Part shown: piece by piece, positions 54,521 to 63,117 of the stretch
Position numbering within the stretch: the first letter of the stretch is position 1
How the letters are laid out: the number at the start of each line of letters is the position of its first letter
NCBI GenBank assembly: GCA_947472735.1
Contig: CANJBY010000002.1
Coordinates: 1-64,000, forward strand
Reading direction: 5' to 3'
DNA: 64,000 bases
DNA from: Sphingomonadaceae bacterium
GTDB taxonomy: Bacteria; Pseudomonadota; Alphaproteobacteria; Sphingomonadales; Sphingomonadaceae
Translations under genes and position numbers: made by a program
Notes under the pieces: generated by a model
Seen by the model: only the letters and a program-made list of their open reading frames with translations
The model's database searches: none
Told to the model about the DNA's origin: nothing

Positions 54521-55654
54521 ATGAGCGGGAAGCCACCTTCGACCGGCCGTCCCATGCGGATCCTCTGCTATGCTGCGGTGGACGGGACGCATGCCGGCGG
54601 GGTTCAGCAGGTCGTGGGATCGCTGGCCGATTCGCTCGAGAATGCCGGGCATGAGGTTCTGACCGTCTGGAGCGAGCCGGCGGAGAATGCGGACGAAGGG
54701 CTCCATGTGTGTCCGCTCCATGCGCGCACTACGCCATATGCGCCCCATGTACCGGCGCGGCGATCGCATCTGCCCAGCATCTGGCGCGCGATGCGGCTGC
54801 TGGCCCGGTTCCGCCCGGATCTGGTCAACGTCCATTTTGCCACCCGCGCTGCACATAACTTCCTCGTCCTGCGCAGGCTGTTTGGCTACCGCCTGGTGTT
54901 AAGTCTGCACGGCAGCGACATCATGAAGCCCGAGCCGCCCGACGCGGGCTACCTGCCGGCGCTCTTGCGCGGCGCGGACCGGGTGACGGCAGTTTCAGGG
55001 GCGCTCCGGGCGCAGGCGATGCGCTTGCCTGGCAGCAGAAACGTTCCGATCCACGTTGTTCCGAACGGAATTGACACCCGGTTCTGGCGACCGGACGGCA
55101 GGCCGAGCCTCGCCAAGAAAATGCCCCGGCTAGTGGCCGTTGGCCGGCTCGAGCCGGTGAAGGGGTATGACGTCCTGCTGAAGGCGGTGCAGCGATTGCA
55201 CCGACGCGGGCTGCCGGTCGCCCTGGCGCTCATCGGCGCAGGATCGCAGGAGGAAGCCTTGCGTCAGCAGTCGATCGACCTGGGTCTGGCCGAGGCTGTC
55301 GAATTCACCGGGGCGCTGCCGCCCGAGGGCATCCTGGAGCACCTTCGCCGGTCTGACATCTACGTCCTGAGTTCGCACAGCGAAGGTATGCCGCTCGCGC
55401 TGATGGAAGCCATGGCCTGCGGTCTTCCCAGCGTGGCTACCCGGGTCGGCGGAATTGCGGAGTTCGCAGCAGGAACCGTGCCACTGGTCCCGCCGGCGCA
55501 ACCGGAGGCTCTGGCAAATGCGCTGGAGCACCTGCTGGTTAATCCGGATCGGGCTGCTGAACTCGGCGCCGCAGCGGCTCAAACCATGCGCGAACGGTCG
55601 GTCGAGCACACCAATGACACCTATGGCCGCCTGTTTAGGGATATGATGGGATGA
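54521..55654 (+). CDS. Glycosyltransferase family 4-like
   Basis: A 377-residue GT-B glycosyltransferase. Seen: GTHAGGVQQVVGSLADSLENAGHEVLTVW (acceptor side), VLSLHGSDIM, VVPNGIDTRFW, LVAVGRLEPVKGYDVLLKAV and the EGMPLALMEAMACGLPSVATRVGGIAE stretch with the EX7E pattern. It transfers a sugar from a nucleotide donor, probably in cytoplasmic assembly of an exopolysaccharide. Its stop overlaps the GH16 gene start (ATGA). Confidence 0.88.
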   Translation: MSGKPPSTGRPMRILCYAAVDGTHAGGVQQVVGSLADSLENAGHEVLTVWSEPAENADEGLHVCPLHARTTPYAPHVPARRSHLPSIWRAMRLLARFRPDLVNVHFATRAAHNFLVLRRLFGYRLVLSLHGSDIMKPEPPDAGYLPALLRGADRVTAVSGALRAQAMRLPGSRNVPIHVVPNGIDTRFWRPDGRPSLAKKMPRLVAVGRLEPVKGYDVLLKAVQRLHRRGLPVALALIGAGSQEEALRQQSIDLGLAEAVEFTGALPPEGILEHLRRSDIYVLSSHSEGMPLALMEAMACGLPSVATRVGGIAEFAAGTVPLVPPAQPEALANALEHLLVNPDRAAELGAAAAQTMRERSVEHTNDTYGRLFRDMMG

Positions 55655-56445
55655 AACACCTGCTCGTGGCATTCCTTGGCGGAGCGTGTTGCGGCGCTCT
55701 GCTCGCATCAGCCGCTCAGACACGATCAGTGCCCGGTCTCTCGGCGGCGATGGCGCAAACGACGACGACGTTGGCTCCGCTACCTCGGCTGGACCTTACG
55801 GGCATGCAGTTGTGGAATTATGACCAGACCTGGCACGCGTCGCAGTGGTCGAATGCCTTCAGTACCATTCCGTGGGTCGCTAACCGGATCGTAACGCAGC
55901 CAGATGGCAAGGTGGCATTCTTCCTCGACAGTGCCGGCGGTCCGCAATTGCAGGGAGCCAATCGCACAGTGGCGCATACGTCCGGCCTGTGGGAGGTGGA
56001 CGTGACATTGCCGGTGCTTCGCGATGGTCTGATCGTTGCACCCCTTTGGCTCTACAATTCGCAAACCCGCGACGAGATCGATTTCGAATTCGTTGGCCGC
56101 AAGGGCCTCGACGTCACGATGCATGCCTATCCCAATGGCCAGCATGTGAAGACCAGTGCCCGGATCTTCGCCGGACAGGATCTCTCGCAAAAGCGGCTGC
56201 GGCTGGGAATCAAGCTGAATGTAGCCAGCGGCAAAGCGGAAATGCTGGTCAATGGCAGCCGCGTGCATACGTTCGATCGGCAGCAGACCCGGTTCTTCGT
56301 GACCTCGGGACTTAAGCCCTGGATGGAGATGTGGGCGGCAAACCCGGCCAACGTGGATCTGGTCAACTGGACCGGCAAATGGCTGCCGCTCCCCTTTGGC
56401 ACGCGCCTCCAGATGACGATTCACGGATATCGATACACGCCCTGA
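55651..56445 (+). CDS. Glycoside hydrolase family 16 protein
   Basis: A 264-residue secreted beta-jelly-roll hydrolase. Signal-peptide-like N-terminus (MKHLLVAFLGGACCGALLASAAQ) and the GH16 active site RDEIDFEFVG, giving nucleophile Glu about 142, Asp about 144 and acid/base Glu about 146. Family members cut beta-1,3/1,4-glucans and related polymers; next to export and glycosyltransferase genes it is probably an exopolysaccharide-trimming enzyme. Translationally coupled to the glycosyltransferase. Confidence 0.87.
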   Translation: MKHLLVAFLGGACCGALLASAAQTRSVPGLSAAMAQTTTTLAPLPRLDLTGMQLWNYDQTWHASQWSNAFSTIPWVANRIVTQPDGKVAFFLDSAGGPQLQGANRTVAHTSGLWEVDVTLPVLRDGLIVAPLWLYNSQTRDEIDFEFVGRKGLDVTMHAYPNGQHVKTSARIFAGQDLSQKRLRLGIKLNVASGKAEMLVNGSRVHTFDRQQTRFFVTSGLKPWMEMWAANPANVDLVNWTGKWLPLPFGTRLQMTIHGYRYTP

Positions 56446-56520
56446 CGCTACGCTTGTCTGTTTGTGAACCCAACGGGGGAACCTCCCGCTGCGCTGCGAG
56501 TTAAGCGGCGGGATGGTCAT

Positions 56521-56536
56521 GTCTCACGTGTGAGAC
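56521..56536. promoter_or_regulatory. Perfect palindrome before the Crp-type gene
   Basis: GTCTCACGTGTGAGAC, a perfect 7-2-7 inverted repeat 38 bases before the regulator ATG. Candidate operator for self-regulation by the Crp-type protein or for another factor. Confidence 0.5.
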
Positions 56537-56574
56537 CGGATCGCCGAAGGGAACGCAAAAGAGGTAGTGTATCC

Positions 56575-57369
56575 ATGAGTGAAGTCTTCGTCGAACGGCT
56601 GTCCTCGGTTTTCCCGCTCGGCCTGGCCGAACGGGCGGCCCTTATGAAGCTTTGCTGGCGGGGGCGTAGCGTGAAGGCAAAATGCCACATCGCACGCTAC
56701 GGTGAGCGGCGGTCCGCGTTTCCGGTGATACTCTCTGGCTGGGCTGCACGCTCGCATCTGCTGCGCGATGGTTCGCGCCAGATCACCGGTATCCTCGTGC
56801 CCGGCGATGTCTGCCACCACGATGCCGAGCCCGGGCAGAGCGCCCGGGACGAGATCGTGGCGCTCAGCCCGTGCCGCGTGGCGTGGATTGATCTGGGCGA
56901 ACTGGAACAGGTGACTGCCACTTATCCTGCCATTGCTGCGGCGTTCCGGATTTATGCCCGGCTCGAAAAATCAATCCTCTCGGAATGGATCGTCAACATC
57001 GGCCGGCGTGACGCGCTGGCCCGCACCGCGCACTTCATCTGCGAGGTCTGGACCCGGCTGCGGATCGTTGACCCGGCCACCCGGGAGCAGTTTGATTTTC
57101 CGATCACGCAAGAGGACATGGCCGACGTCCTCGGCCTCACCCCCGTCCACATCAACCGCAAGCTTCAGCAGTTGCGACAGGATGGTCTGATCGAGCTTCA
57201 GTCGCGCCGTTTGACCATTCTCGATGAATTCGCGCTCGCCGACATCGCCGGCTTCGACAAGGCCTATCTAGATCCTCGTCTTCCAAGCGAAGAATGGATA
57301 GCGGCGGCGCCCTGGGCGAGGCCAGTCGAAGCGCGTGCTTCAGGAATGATCCTGGTACAATCGGCGTAA
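56575..57369 (+). CDS. Crp/Fnr-family transcriptional regulator
   Basis: A 264-residue regulator: cyclic-nucleotide-type beta-barrel (about 25-140, VILSGWAARSHLLRDGSRQITGILVPGDVCHHD), a long dimer helix, and a winged HTH with FPITQEDMADVLGLTPVHINRKLQQLRQDGLIEL. No N-terminal Fnr cysteine cluster. The ATG at 56575 follows GAGGTAG. This type is frequent in Alphaproteobacteria. The 3' neighbour is convergent trmB; upstream lies the glycan group, which it may regulate. Confidence 0.87.
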   Translation: MSEVFVERLSSVFPLGLAERAALMKLCWRGRSVKAKCHIARYGERRSAFPVILSGWAARSHLLRDGSRQITGILVPGDVCHHDAEPGQSARDEIVALSPCRVAWIDLGELEQVTATYPAIAAAFRIYARLEKSILSEWIVNIGRRDALARTAHFICEVWTRLRIVDPATREQFDFPITQEDMADVLGLTPVHINRKLQQLRQDGLIELQSRRLTILDEFALADIAGFDKAYLDPRLPSEEWIAAAPWARPVEARASGMILVQSA

Positions 57370-57392
57370 CAAGAGACGGTTCGCCAAAGCGA

Positions 57393-58109
57393 CTATTTGC
57401 GGCGGTAGCGAAAATACCAGACTTCATGCCCGTAGACCGTGCGAGCCTTGTGCTCGTAGCGGGTCTCGGGCCAGCCGCCAGGGCGGTTCTGGAAATCGGC
57501 GGGCTTGTCGCACAGCCATTCGAACTGGTCCCGGTGCCGGCGCATCACCATCAGCGCGTGGCGCAGGTAAACCGCGTGATCGGTGCCGAAGCGGAATTCT
57601 CCGCCGGGACGCAGCTTGGCGGCGATGAGATCGACCGGCCCGTCGTTCATCATCCGCCGCTTGGCGTGCCGCGCCTTGGGCCAGGGATCGGGATGGAGCA
57701 GGTAGAGGAATGACAGCGCCCCGTCCGGAATGCGCCGCAGCACCTCCAGGGCATCGCCGTGATGGATCCGCACATTGCCGAGCGGGGGATGAACTCCGTT
57801 GTCACCCGCCACATGAGTCAGCGCCTGGGCCACCCCGTTGAGGAACGGCTCGGCCCCGATGAAACCGTGCCCCGGCAGCATATCCGCTCGCGCGGCCAGA
57901 TGCTCGCCCCCGCCGAAGCCTATCTCGAAATGCAGCGGGCAGGATTCGCCGAACAGACCCTCGGCGGTGACCGGTCCTTCCTCGGGCATCGCAAGTCGCG
58001 GCAACAGCTGGTCAACCAGCGCCTGTTGCGCAGCGCGCAGGGGCTTGCCCTTGGAACGACCATAGAGGCGGTTGATCGTGGTCGGATCGCCGGGTTTGTG
58101 GGCAGTCAT
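57393..58109 (-). CDS. trmB: tRNA (guanine-N7-)-methyltransferase
   Basis: SAM-dependent enzyme making m7G46 in tRNA, 238 residues. Seen: FEIGFGGGEHLAARADMLPGHGFIGAEPFLNGVAQAL, LSFLYLLHPDPWPKARHAKRRMMN (TrmB signature) and a C-terminal TRYEHKARTVYGHEVWYFRYRRK. The ATG at 58109 is taken; the frame is open 19 codons further. Stands alone. Confidence 0.93.
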   Translation of the reverse strand: MTAHKPGDPTTINRLYGRSKGKPLRAAQQALVDQLLPRLAMPEEGPVTAEGLFGESCPLHFEIGFGGGEHLAARADMLPGHGFIGAEPFLNGVAQALTHVAGDNGVHPPLGNVRIHHGDALEVLRRIPDGALSFLYLLHPDPWPKARHAKRRMMNDGPVDLIAAKLRPGGEFRFGTDHAVYLRHALMVMRRHRDQFEWLCDKPADFQNRPGGWPETRYEHKARTVYGHEVWYFRYRRK

Positions 58110-58143
58110 GGGAAAGGGGCGTTGGCAGTGATTGCCACCTCGG

Positions 58144-58590
58144 TCAATCGGGGGGCTTGCGATCAAACCGCGACCACATGGATTTGTATTCCTGAGCGAT
58201 ACGGCGAATAGCGGCCTCGCCTGTCAACCACGGCTCAAGCCTTTGCATTTTATCTGGTTTTAGCCAGACATCGCCATCCTTGTACACGATCTGTCCTGCG
58301 ATCCGAAATTTTGCCATCGCCGTGTAAGACCGCTCATCCGCTCGCGGCTGGTATACTCCATGATACAGCAGCAGGCGGATCGTGTTGCCGCAGGTCCAAT
58401 CACGGAAATAGAGGCCGCCGCCGTGCGGAGGGGTGTTAAACTCAACCAAGTCGGCGGTCCACGTCACCTTGAGACCCTGCCAAAAATGTCGATTGGCCGG
58501 CAAGTCGCATAAGCTATCCGCCGAGCGGGTGCAGCCAGGCAGCCCGATAACTGCGATCACGAGCGGCAGGAGTATAGCAGAGTTGCGCAT
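58144..58590 (-). CDS. Lipoprotein, unknown function
   Basis: A 148-residue protein with a lipoprotein signal (ILLPLVIAVIGLPGCTRSAD; Cys about 20). The mature part has VTWTADLVEFNTPPHGGGLYFRDWTCGNTIRLLLYHGVYQP and a Trp-rich end. I do not recognise the family. Base composition is less GC-rich than in the genes around it, suggesting recent acquisition. Confidence 0.65.
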   Translation of the reverse strand: MRNSAILLPLVIAVIGLPGCTRSADSLCDLPANRHFWQGLKVTWTADLVEFNTPPHGGGLYFRDWTCGNTIRLLLYHGVYQPRADERSYTAMAKFRIAGQIVYKDGDVWLKPDKMQRLEPWLTGEAAIRRIAQEYKSMWSRFDRKPPD

Positions 58591-58633
58591 ATTTTTTGAA
58601 TATCGGCGCTGTTACGCAATTGAAACAGGAAAC

Positions 58634-58664
58634 GAAAACGGCCCGCCGGAGAGGGGCGGGCCGT
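58634..58664 (-). terminator. Rho-independent terminator after ctrA
   Basis: On the minus strand, ACGGCCCGCC-(7)-GGCGGGCCGT followed by TTTTC: a 10-base-pair GC-rich stem with a short T tract, about 30 bases after the ctrA stop. Confidence 0.87.
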
Positions 58665-58695
58665 AATCGGGTCTAACTGCTGCTTGGAATTCAGG

Positions 58696-59391
58696 TCAGG
58701 CGGCTTCCGCCTCTTCGCCCGGATCGCGCAGCACATAGCCGCGGCCCCAGACGGTTTCGATATAGTTGTCGCCGCTGCAGGCATGCGCCAGCTTCTTGCG
58801 CAGCTTGCAGATGAACACGTCGATGATCTTGAGTTCGGGCTCGTCCATTCCGCCGTAGAGGTGGTTGAGGAACATTTCCTTGGTCAGCGTGGTGCCCTTG
58901 CGCAGCGAAAGCAGCTCAAGCATCGCATATTCCTTGCCGGTCAGGTGGACACGGGCACCATCGACCTCGACGGTCTTGGCATCAAGGTTCACGGCGAGCT
59001 TGCCGGTGCGGATGATCGACTGCGAGTGGCCCTTGGAACGACGCACCACGGCGTGGATGCGGGCAACCAGTTCGTCGCGGTGGAAGGGCTTGGTTACGTA
59101 GTCGTCGGCGCCAAAGCCGAAGCTGCGCACCTTCGAATCCATTTCCGAAATGCCCGAGAGGATCAGCACCGGAGTCTGCACCTTGGCGACGCGCAGTTTC
59201 TTGAGCACGTCATAGCCATGCATGTCAGGCAGGTTCAGGTCGAGCAGGATGATATCGTAATCATACAACTTGCCCAGATCGAGGTCTTCTTCACCAAGAT
59301 CGGTCGAGTAAACATTGAAGCCCTCGCTGGTCAGCATGAGCTCGATGGCCCTCGCCGTGGTCGGTTCGTCTTCGATCAGCAACACGCGCAT
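58696..59391 (-). CDS. ctrA: Cell-cycle response regulator CtrA
   Basis: OmpR-type response regulator of 231 residues, the master regulator of the alphaproteobacterial cell cycle. Receiver domain [20 protein letters not shown] with the phospho-acceptor Asp51 in [26 protein letters not shown] and the KPF lysine. The winged-helix output domain, [50 protein letters not shown], is the CtrA hallmark and is almost invariant in the class. Upstream are CtrA-like boxes and two GANTC sites; a clear terminator follows. Confidence 0.97.
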   Translation of the reverse strand: MRVLLIEDEPTTARAIELMLTSEGFNVYSTDLGEEDLDLGKLYDYDIILLDLNLPDMHGYDVLKKLRVAKVQTPVLILSGISEMDSKVRSFGFGADDYVTKPFHRDELVARIHAVVRRSKGHSQSIIRTGKLAVNLDAKTVEVDGARVHLTGKEYAMLELLSLRKGTTLTKEMFLNHLYGGMDEPELKIIDVFICKLRKKLAHACSGDNYIETVWGRGYVLRDPGEEAEAA

Positions 59392-59456
59392 GGGATTCCC
59401 CCTTTGCCCCGGATTTCACGGCCCGCAGCCCCCGACGTGGGAACTGATGGACGCCA

Positions 59457-59520
59457 TTAACCATATGACCAATGAAGATGAAAGGTTAATTTCTCGTAAA
59501 TGCGCGGATTCGCGCGAGTC
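59457..59520 (-). promoter_or_regulatory. ctrA upstream region: CtrA-like boxes and GANTC sites
   Basis: Reading toward ctrA, TTTA-CGAGAAA-TTAACC (59484-59500) is one mismatch from the CtrA consensus TTAA-N7-TTAAC. A TTAACCAT half site lies at 59457-59464. Two CcrM-type GANTC sites, GATTC (59507-59511) and GAGTC (59516-59520), lie further upstream. Caulobacter ctrA is likewise controlled by CtrA itself and by methylation of a GANTC site. Confidence 0.6.
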
Positions 59521-59536
59521 GCGAGGTGCGAGAACC

Positions 59537-59944
59537 TTACCGTTCCGTAGCGTTCACGATAGCGCCGGCCGGATGGTGTTGATCGAGATGGCGGCGGATG
59601 ATCTTAAGGTTGCGGGTGTTGGACGCGAACAGGAAGTCGAAAACGTCTCCCGCGAAGGGTATCGCGCCGACTGCGAAATCGAACGCGACGTTGCCGGCCA
59701 TGCGGACGATCTTCCAGCGCGGAAGCCCGAGGTTGCGGGCCTCCCACAAGCAATACACACCCATAGCCGCCGCCACGGCATCGCCGGCGACCGGAACAAG
59801 CCCGACGACGGCGTCCAGTCCGATCCGGCGGCGGGTACCGGGAATGACAAAGGCCCGCTCGAGCAGCAGCTCAAGCGCCTCGATCCGTTGGCGCACCGCA
59901 GCGGCATCGCGCTCCAGCAGCGGTCCATCTTTCATGCGCTGCAT
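59537..59944 (-). CDS. DUF4112 domain protein
   Basis: A 135-residue membrane protein of the DUF4112 family: RIEALELLLERAFVIPGTRRRIGLDAVVGLVPVAGDAVAAAMGVYCLWEARNLGLP, then NVAFDFAVGAIPFAGDVFDFLFASNTRNLKIIRRHL. The GLDxVxGLxPxxGD repeat is diagnostic. Function unknown. ATG at 59944 or 59935. It lies upstream of ctrA, reading the same way. Confidence 0.9.
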   Translation of the reverse strand: MQRMKDGPLLERDAAAVRQRIEALELLLERAFVIPGTRRRIGLDAVVGLVPVAGDAVAAAMGVYCLWEARNLGLPRWKIVRMAGNVAFDFAVGAIPFAGDVFDFLFASNTRNLKIIRRHLDQHHPAGAIVNATER

Positions 59945-59998
59945 CCGTTACACGCCCTTTGAGCTTTGCTGGTGGGTGTCGGACAAGTCCGACCTGCC

Positions 59999-61468
59999 CT
60001 ATTTGGGGCGCGTGGCCATCGGCATCAAGGGATGGACCGCCCAGCGATTGATCGAAAATCCGGTGACACGCGGGTTGGCCAGTGACCAGCGTACCGGCAC
60101 GCCGAACGGGATATAGACATTGGTGGCGGCCTGCTCGCGCTCGGCCTCTGCCAGAAGCGCATTACGCCCTGCTTCGTCTGCGGCGAGTTTTGCCTGTTGC
60201 AGCCGGGTATCAGCAGAGGAACTGCACGGCCCGCGCGCTATCGGACAGCTCAACTGGTTAAGGAACCAGATCGCCCGAGGATAGCGTGCGACTTGATCGA
60301 CCACTCTCAAGTCGGCAGGCGCATCGGCGGCCACGCGCTGGACTGCGATGCCGATCGTGCGGAAATCGCTTTCCAGCCGGCCGAACAGAAGATCGGCGCC
60401 CGGTCCGCCGGGCAGGGAGATGCGCAGGGCAGGGGCATCCGGGTTCGCGGATCGCCACTTGCGGACCCTGGCCGATGCAGCGTCGCGCCGCGCAGCAAGT
60501 GACATGCCGTCCCAGCGCTCGCTTACGGTACCGGGATCGCCGACTGCCCCTGGGGAGACGATCCGCGACGTCGCAGTCCAGCCTGACAACCCTAACGCAG
60601 CGCCGATCGCATCGCGATCAATGGCCATGGCCAGTGCCTCGCGGTTAGCGCGGTCCGATAGAAATCCCTCGGCGCGTTCGACTTTGAGGCCAAACAGGCC
60701 CAGCACCGCGTCCATTTTCAGCGCACCGCGCAGGAACCGTCCGCCGACGGCGCGCGGGAGCTGGTCATAGCTTCCGCCAAGCACGACGTCAGCCCGGTCC
60801 TCGTCGAAACTCGCGACGGCGAGGCGCCCGGGAACACTGGCCAGCTGGATCGAACGAACCTTGTCGTGCCAGTCAGGCACTTTGGGTAAACCGCGATCTT
60901 CAGGCGGAATGGCTGCCAGCACGACAAACTCGCCAGTGGGCTTGGCCGCCATGGGTCCCGCGCCCCTGCCGCGCCGCGTCAGGCCGAGTTCGGGTTGGGC
61001 GAGCAATTGAAGCAGGTCCGGTGACGGCCGCGACAATCGCACTTCGACCACGCGCCCGGCCATTGCCCGAACGTCCTCGATCGCATCCAGATCGAGCGCC
61101 AGTGCCGTTCCGCGCAAGCCGGCAAGGGCGGTGCGCAGCGCATCGCGGGCGGTGTCTCCGCTCAGTGCAGTACCGTCCGGCCAGGTTCCATCGCGCAGGC
61201 GAAATATGAAGCTCAGCCCGTCGTCGGTAACGATCCAGCGGTCAGCCAGCGCGGGTATGATCCTGCCTTCGGCGTCGAACGATACCAGACCTTCTGTAGT
61301 GGCGCCGCGCAGCAACTGGCCGGCAGGCGGCAGGCGCACGCCCTTGCCAAGCAGGTCGCCTTGTCCGCCTATCACCAGCACTTTGAGCGCCGCATCACCG
61401 GGCGCGTTGCAGGCCGCGAGCACGATCGGCAGAACCGTTGCGAGGAGAAGGTTACGACGCTGTGGCAT
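59999..61468 (-). CDS. Peptide-type ABC substrate-binding lipoprotein (SBP family 5), orphan
   Basis: A 489-residue protein with a lipoprotein signal (MPQRRNLLLATVLPIVLAAC; lipobox LAAC). The mature region follows the family 5 plan: LLRGATTEGLVSFDAEGRIIPALADRWIVTDDGLSFIFRLRDGTWPDGTALSGDTARDAL, then DRANREALAMAIDRDAIGAALG. It resembles DppA/OppA-type binding proteins but is diverged. No permease or ATPase genes are near, so it may serve a remote transporter or act as a sensor. Confidence 0.83.
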   Translation of the reverse strand: MPQRRNLLLATVLPIVLAACNAPGDAALKVLVIGGQGDLLGKGVRLPPAGQLLRGATTEGLVSFDAEGRIIPALADRWIVTDDGLSFIFRLRDGTWPDGTALSGDTARDALRTALAGLRGTALALDLDAIEDVRAMAGRVVEVRLSRPSPDLLQLLAQPELGLTRRGRGAGPMAAKPTGEFVVLAAIPPEDRGLPKVPDWHDKVRSIQLASVPGRLAVASFDEDRADVVLGGSYDQLPRAVGGRFLRGALKMDAVLGLFGLKVERAEGFLSDRANREALAMAIDRDAIGAALGLSGWTATSRIVSPGAVGDPGTVSERWDGMSLAARRDAASARVRKWRSANPDAPALRISLPGGPGADLLFGRLESDFRTIGIAVQRVAADAPADLRVVDQVARYPRAIWFLNQLSCPIARGPCSSSADTRLQQAKLAADEAGRNALLAEAEREQAATNVYIPFGVPVRWSLANPRVTGFSINRWAVHPLMPMATRPK

Positions 61469-61524
61469 CCAGGCGGTGGTAAGTCACCCACCGGTCCGCG
61501 GCAAGTCACGCCGTGGTGCGCGCA

Positions 61525-61887
61525 TCAGATCTTGCGGAGGAGATGGTCCGGCGTCGCGGGGGCAACTGCCGGCTGGGCATAGCGCGGGACGCCTTCGCCG
61601 ACGACGATCGGCGAACGTGCCAGCTTGGGGTCGATTTCCTCAGCGAAGGCGATGCCGAAGCGACCCGCCTGCACCCAGGCGACCGAGCCTTCGACCCACC
61701 CGATATTGCGCAGGTTGACCTTGAGTGCATCCCCACGCGCGACCTTGATCGCGGCTTCGGCCATCAGGCCGCCCGAAGAAAGATTGCGGATTTTCACGCG
61801 ATGTTCTGTGCCCGATCCTTCCAGGCACAGGTCGGCGAGCACGAAAAGGCTATCGCGTGCAATATGACGATGTTCGCTGTCACTCAT
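61525..61887 (-). CDS. PilZ-domain protein
   Basis: A 120-residue single-domain PilZ protein. The c-di-GMP binding pattern is visible: RHIARDSL (RxxxR) and, 24 residues later, KIRNLSSGGLMAE ([D/N]xSxxG). GSVAWVQAGRFGIAFAEEIDP is also typical of PilZ. It probably binds c-di-GMP and modifies a partner in motility, surface or cell-cycle control. ATG 61887 gives the compact domain. Confidence 0.87.
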   Translation of the reverse strand: MSDSEHRHIARDSLFVLADLCLEGSGTEHRVKIRNLSSGGLMAEAAIKVARGDALKVNLRNIGWVEGSVAWVQAGRFGIAFAEEIDPKLARSPIVVGEGVPRYAQPAVAPATPDHLLRKI

Positions 61888-61995
61888 AGCGACTGAAGCC
61901 CGTACCTCGAGATCCCTAACTCCGGAGCTGGAGCACAGTGTGCCCACCACCACGGGTTTACATAGTACGAAATGACAAACGATGCCTTAACAATA

Positions 61996-62454
61996 TCAAT
62001 CGTCGCGCGAGATCTTTTCGCGGCGCTCATGCGCTTCCTGGGCTTCGACCGTCATCGTGGCGATCGGACGGGCGGAAAGACGGCCCAGACCGATCGGCTC
62101 GCCGCTCACTTCGCAGTAGCCGTATTCTCCCTCTTCGATCCGGCGCAGCGCGGAATCGATCTTGGCGATCAGCTTGCGCTGGCGATCACGAGTGCGCAGT
62201 TCGATGCCCCAGTCGGTCTCGCTCGAGGCGCGGTCGTTAAGGTCAGGTTCGCGGATGGGGCCGTCTTGCAGGCTTTGCAGAGTGTCAGCGGCGGCGGTAA
62301 GGATCGACTTCTTCCATTCGAGCAACAACTGCCGGAAGTAGTCGAGCTGCGCCTCGCTCATGTAAGGCTCGTTGTCCGAGAGGGTGTAGTCGCCGGATAT
62401 GGCTCGTTTCGCTTTCGCGAGTACGTCGATCTCGTCACTCAAAGCTGCTGGCAT
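61996..62454 (-). CDS. dksA: RNA polymerase-binding transcription factor DksA
   Basis: A 152-residue DksA/TraR protein. N-terminal coiled coil (MSEAQLDYFRQLLLEWKKSIL...), then RASSETDWGIELRTRDRQRKLIAKIDSALRRIEEGEYGYCEVSGEPIGLGRLSARPIATMTVEAQEAHERREK. Of the four zinc cysteines only the first remains (CEVSG); the rest are replaced, the form common in Alphaproteobacteria. It tunes RNA polymerase with ppGpp. Divergent from the Sel1-like gene. Confidence 0.94.
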   Translation of the reverse strand: MPAALSDEIDVLAKAKRAISGDYTLSDNEPYMSEAQLDYFRQLLLEWKKSILTAAADTLQSLQDGPIREPDLNDRASSETDWGIELRTRDRQRKLIAKIDSALRRIEEGEYGYCEVSGEPIGLGRLSARPIATMTVEAQEAHERREKISRDD

Positions 62455-62689
62455 CTAAGTCTCCGCACTATGCCAACCGCGCCTCGGTGTTCCTGCGTCC
62501 CAGGTGTTCCCGGCAACTGCCCGACAGGCGGTTTGGCCGCGCCTATACTGGTCAGCGGATATACGCACAAGCGCGAATGCGCGGAAGATGTGTGCAATTG
62601 AAACCATTTCGGAAAACGCCCGGGAATTCGCCGTTTTCCGTGCGTCAGGCCCATAACCGCCCGGGATCGTAAAGAAAACGCAACGAGCA

Positions 62690-62705
62690 TTAACCATTTG
62701 TTGAC
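62690..62705. promoter_or_regulatory. CtrA-like box in the dksA/Sel1 gap
   Basis: TTAA-CCATTTG-TTGAC, one mismatch from TTAA-N7-TTAAC, 64 bases before the Sel1-like start. TTAACCAT and TTGACCAT form a direct repeat. The rest of the 314-base gap (62455-62768) has an imperfect GGAAAACGCC / CCGTTTTCC inverted repeat near 62615-62640 and no gene I can see. Confidence 0.5.
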
Positions 62706-62768
62706 CATGAGCGCGCGAACTTGGCGCTGCCGGCGGGCAACAGGGCCGGCCAAATTGGGGGCTTCAAG

Positions 62769-63113
62769 ATGGGTACGAACTGGAATCACGAGAGCGTTAT
62801 CGCCGTAGCAATGCCGATGGCGGACTCGGTCAGCGCAGACATGCTGGTCGCGACTTGCCTGGCCGCGGCTGCGCAAGGCGACATCAATGCCTATTACGAT
62901 CTCGGCGTTGCCTATTCGACCGGCAGTCACGGTGTCGACTGCGATCTGATCGACGCGCACAAGTGGTTCAATCTTGCCGCCGTTTCCGGCCATGCCGAAG
63001 CCGCCATGTGCCGGGCCGACATTTCGGACGAAATGAGCGCCCGCGAGATTGCCGAGGCCCAGCGCCGCGCCCGCGAGTGGATCGCGGCCAACAGCCGCCG
63101 CCGCGCCGCCTGA
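62769..63113 (+). CDS. Sel1-like repeat protein
   Basis: A 114-residue protein with one to two Sel1-type helical repeats: AAAQGDINAYYDLGVAYSTGSHGVDCDLIDAHKWFNLAAVSGHAEAAMCRADI, then EMSAREIAEAQRRAREWIAANS. Small Sel1 proteins of this form are widespread in Alphaproteobacteria and are of unknown function. A CtrA-like box lies upstream, hinting at cell-cycle control. ATG at 62769. Confidence 0.83.
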   Translation: MGTNWNHESVIAVAMPMADSVSADMLVATCLAAAAQGDINAYYDLGVAYSTGSHGVDCDLIDAHKWFNLAAVSGHAEAAMCRADISDEMSAREIAEAQRRAREWIAANSRRRAA

Positions 63114-63117
63114 TCCG

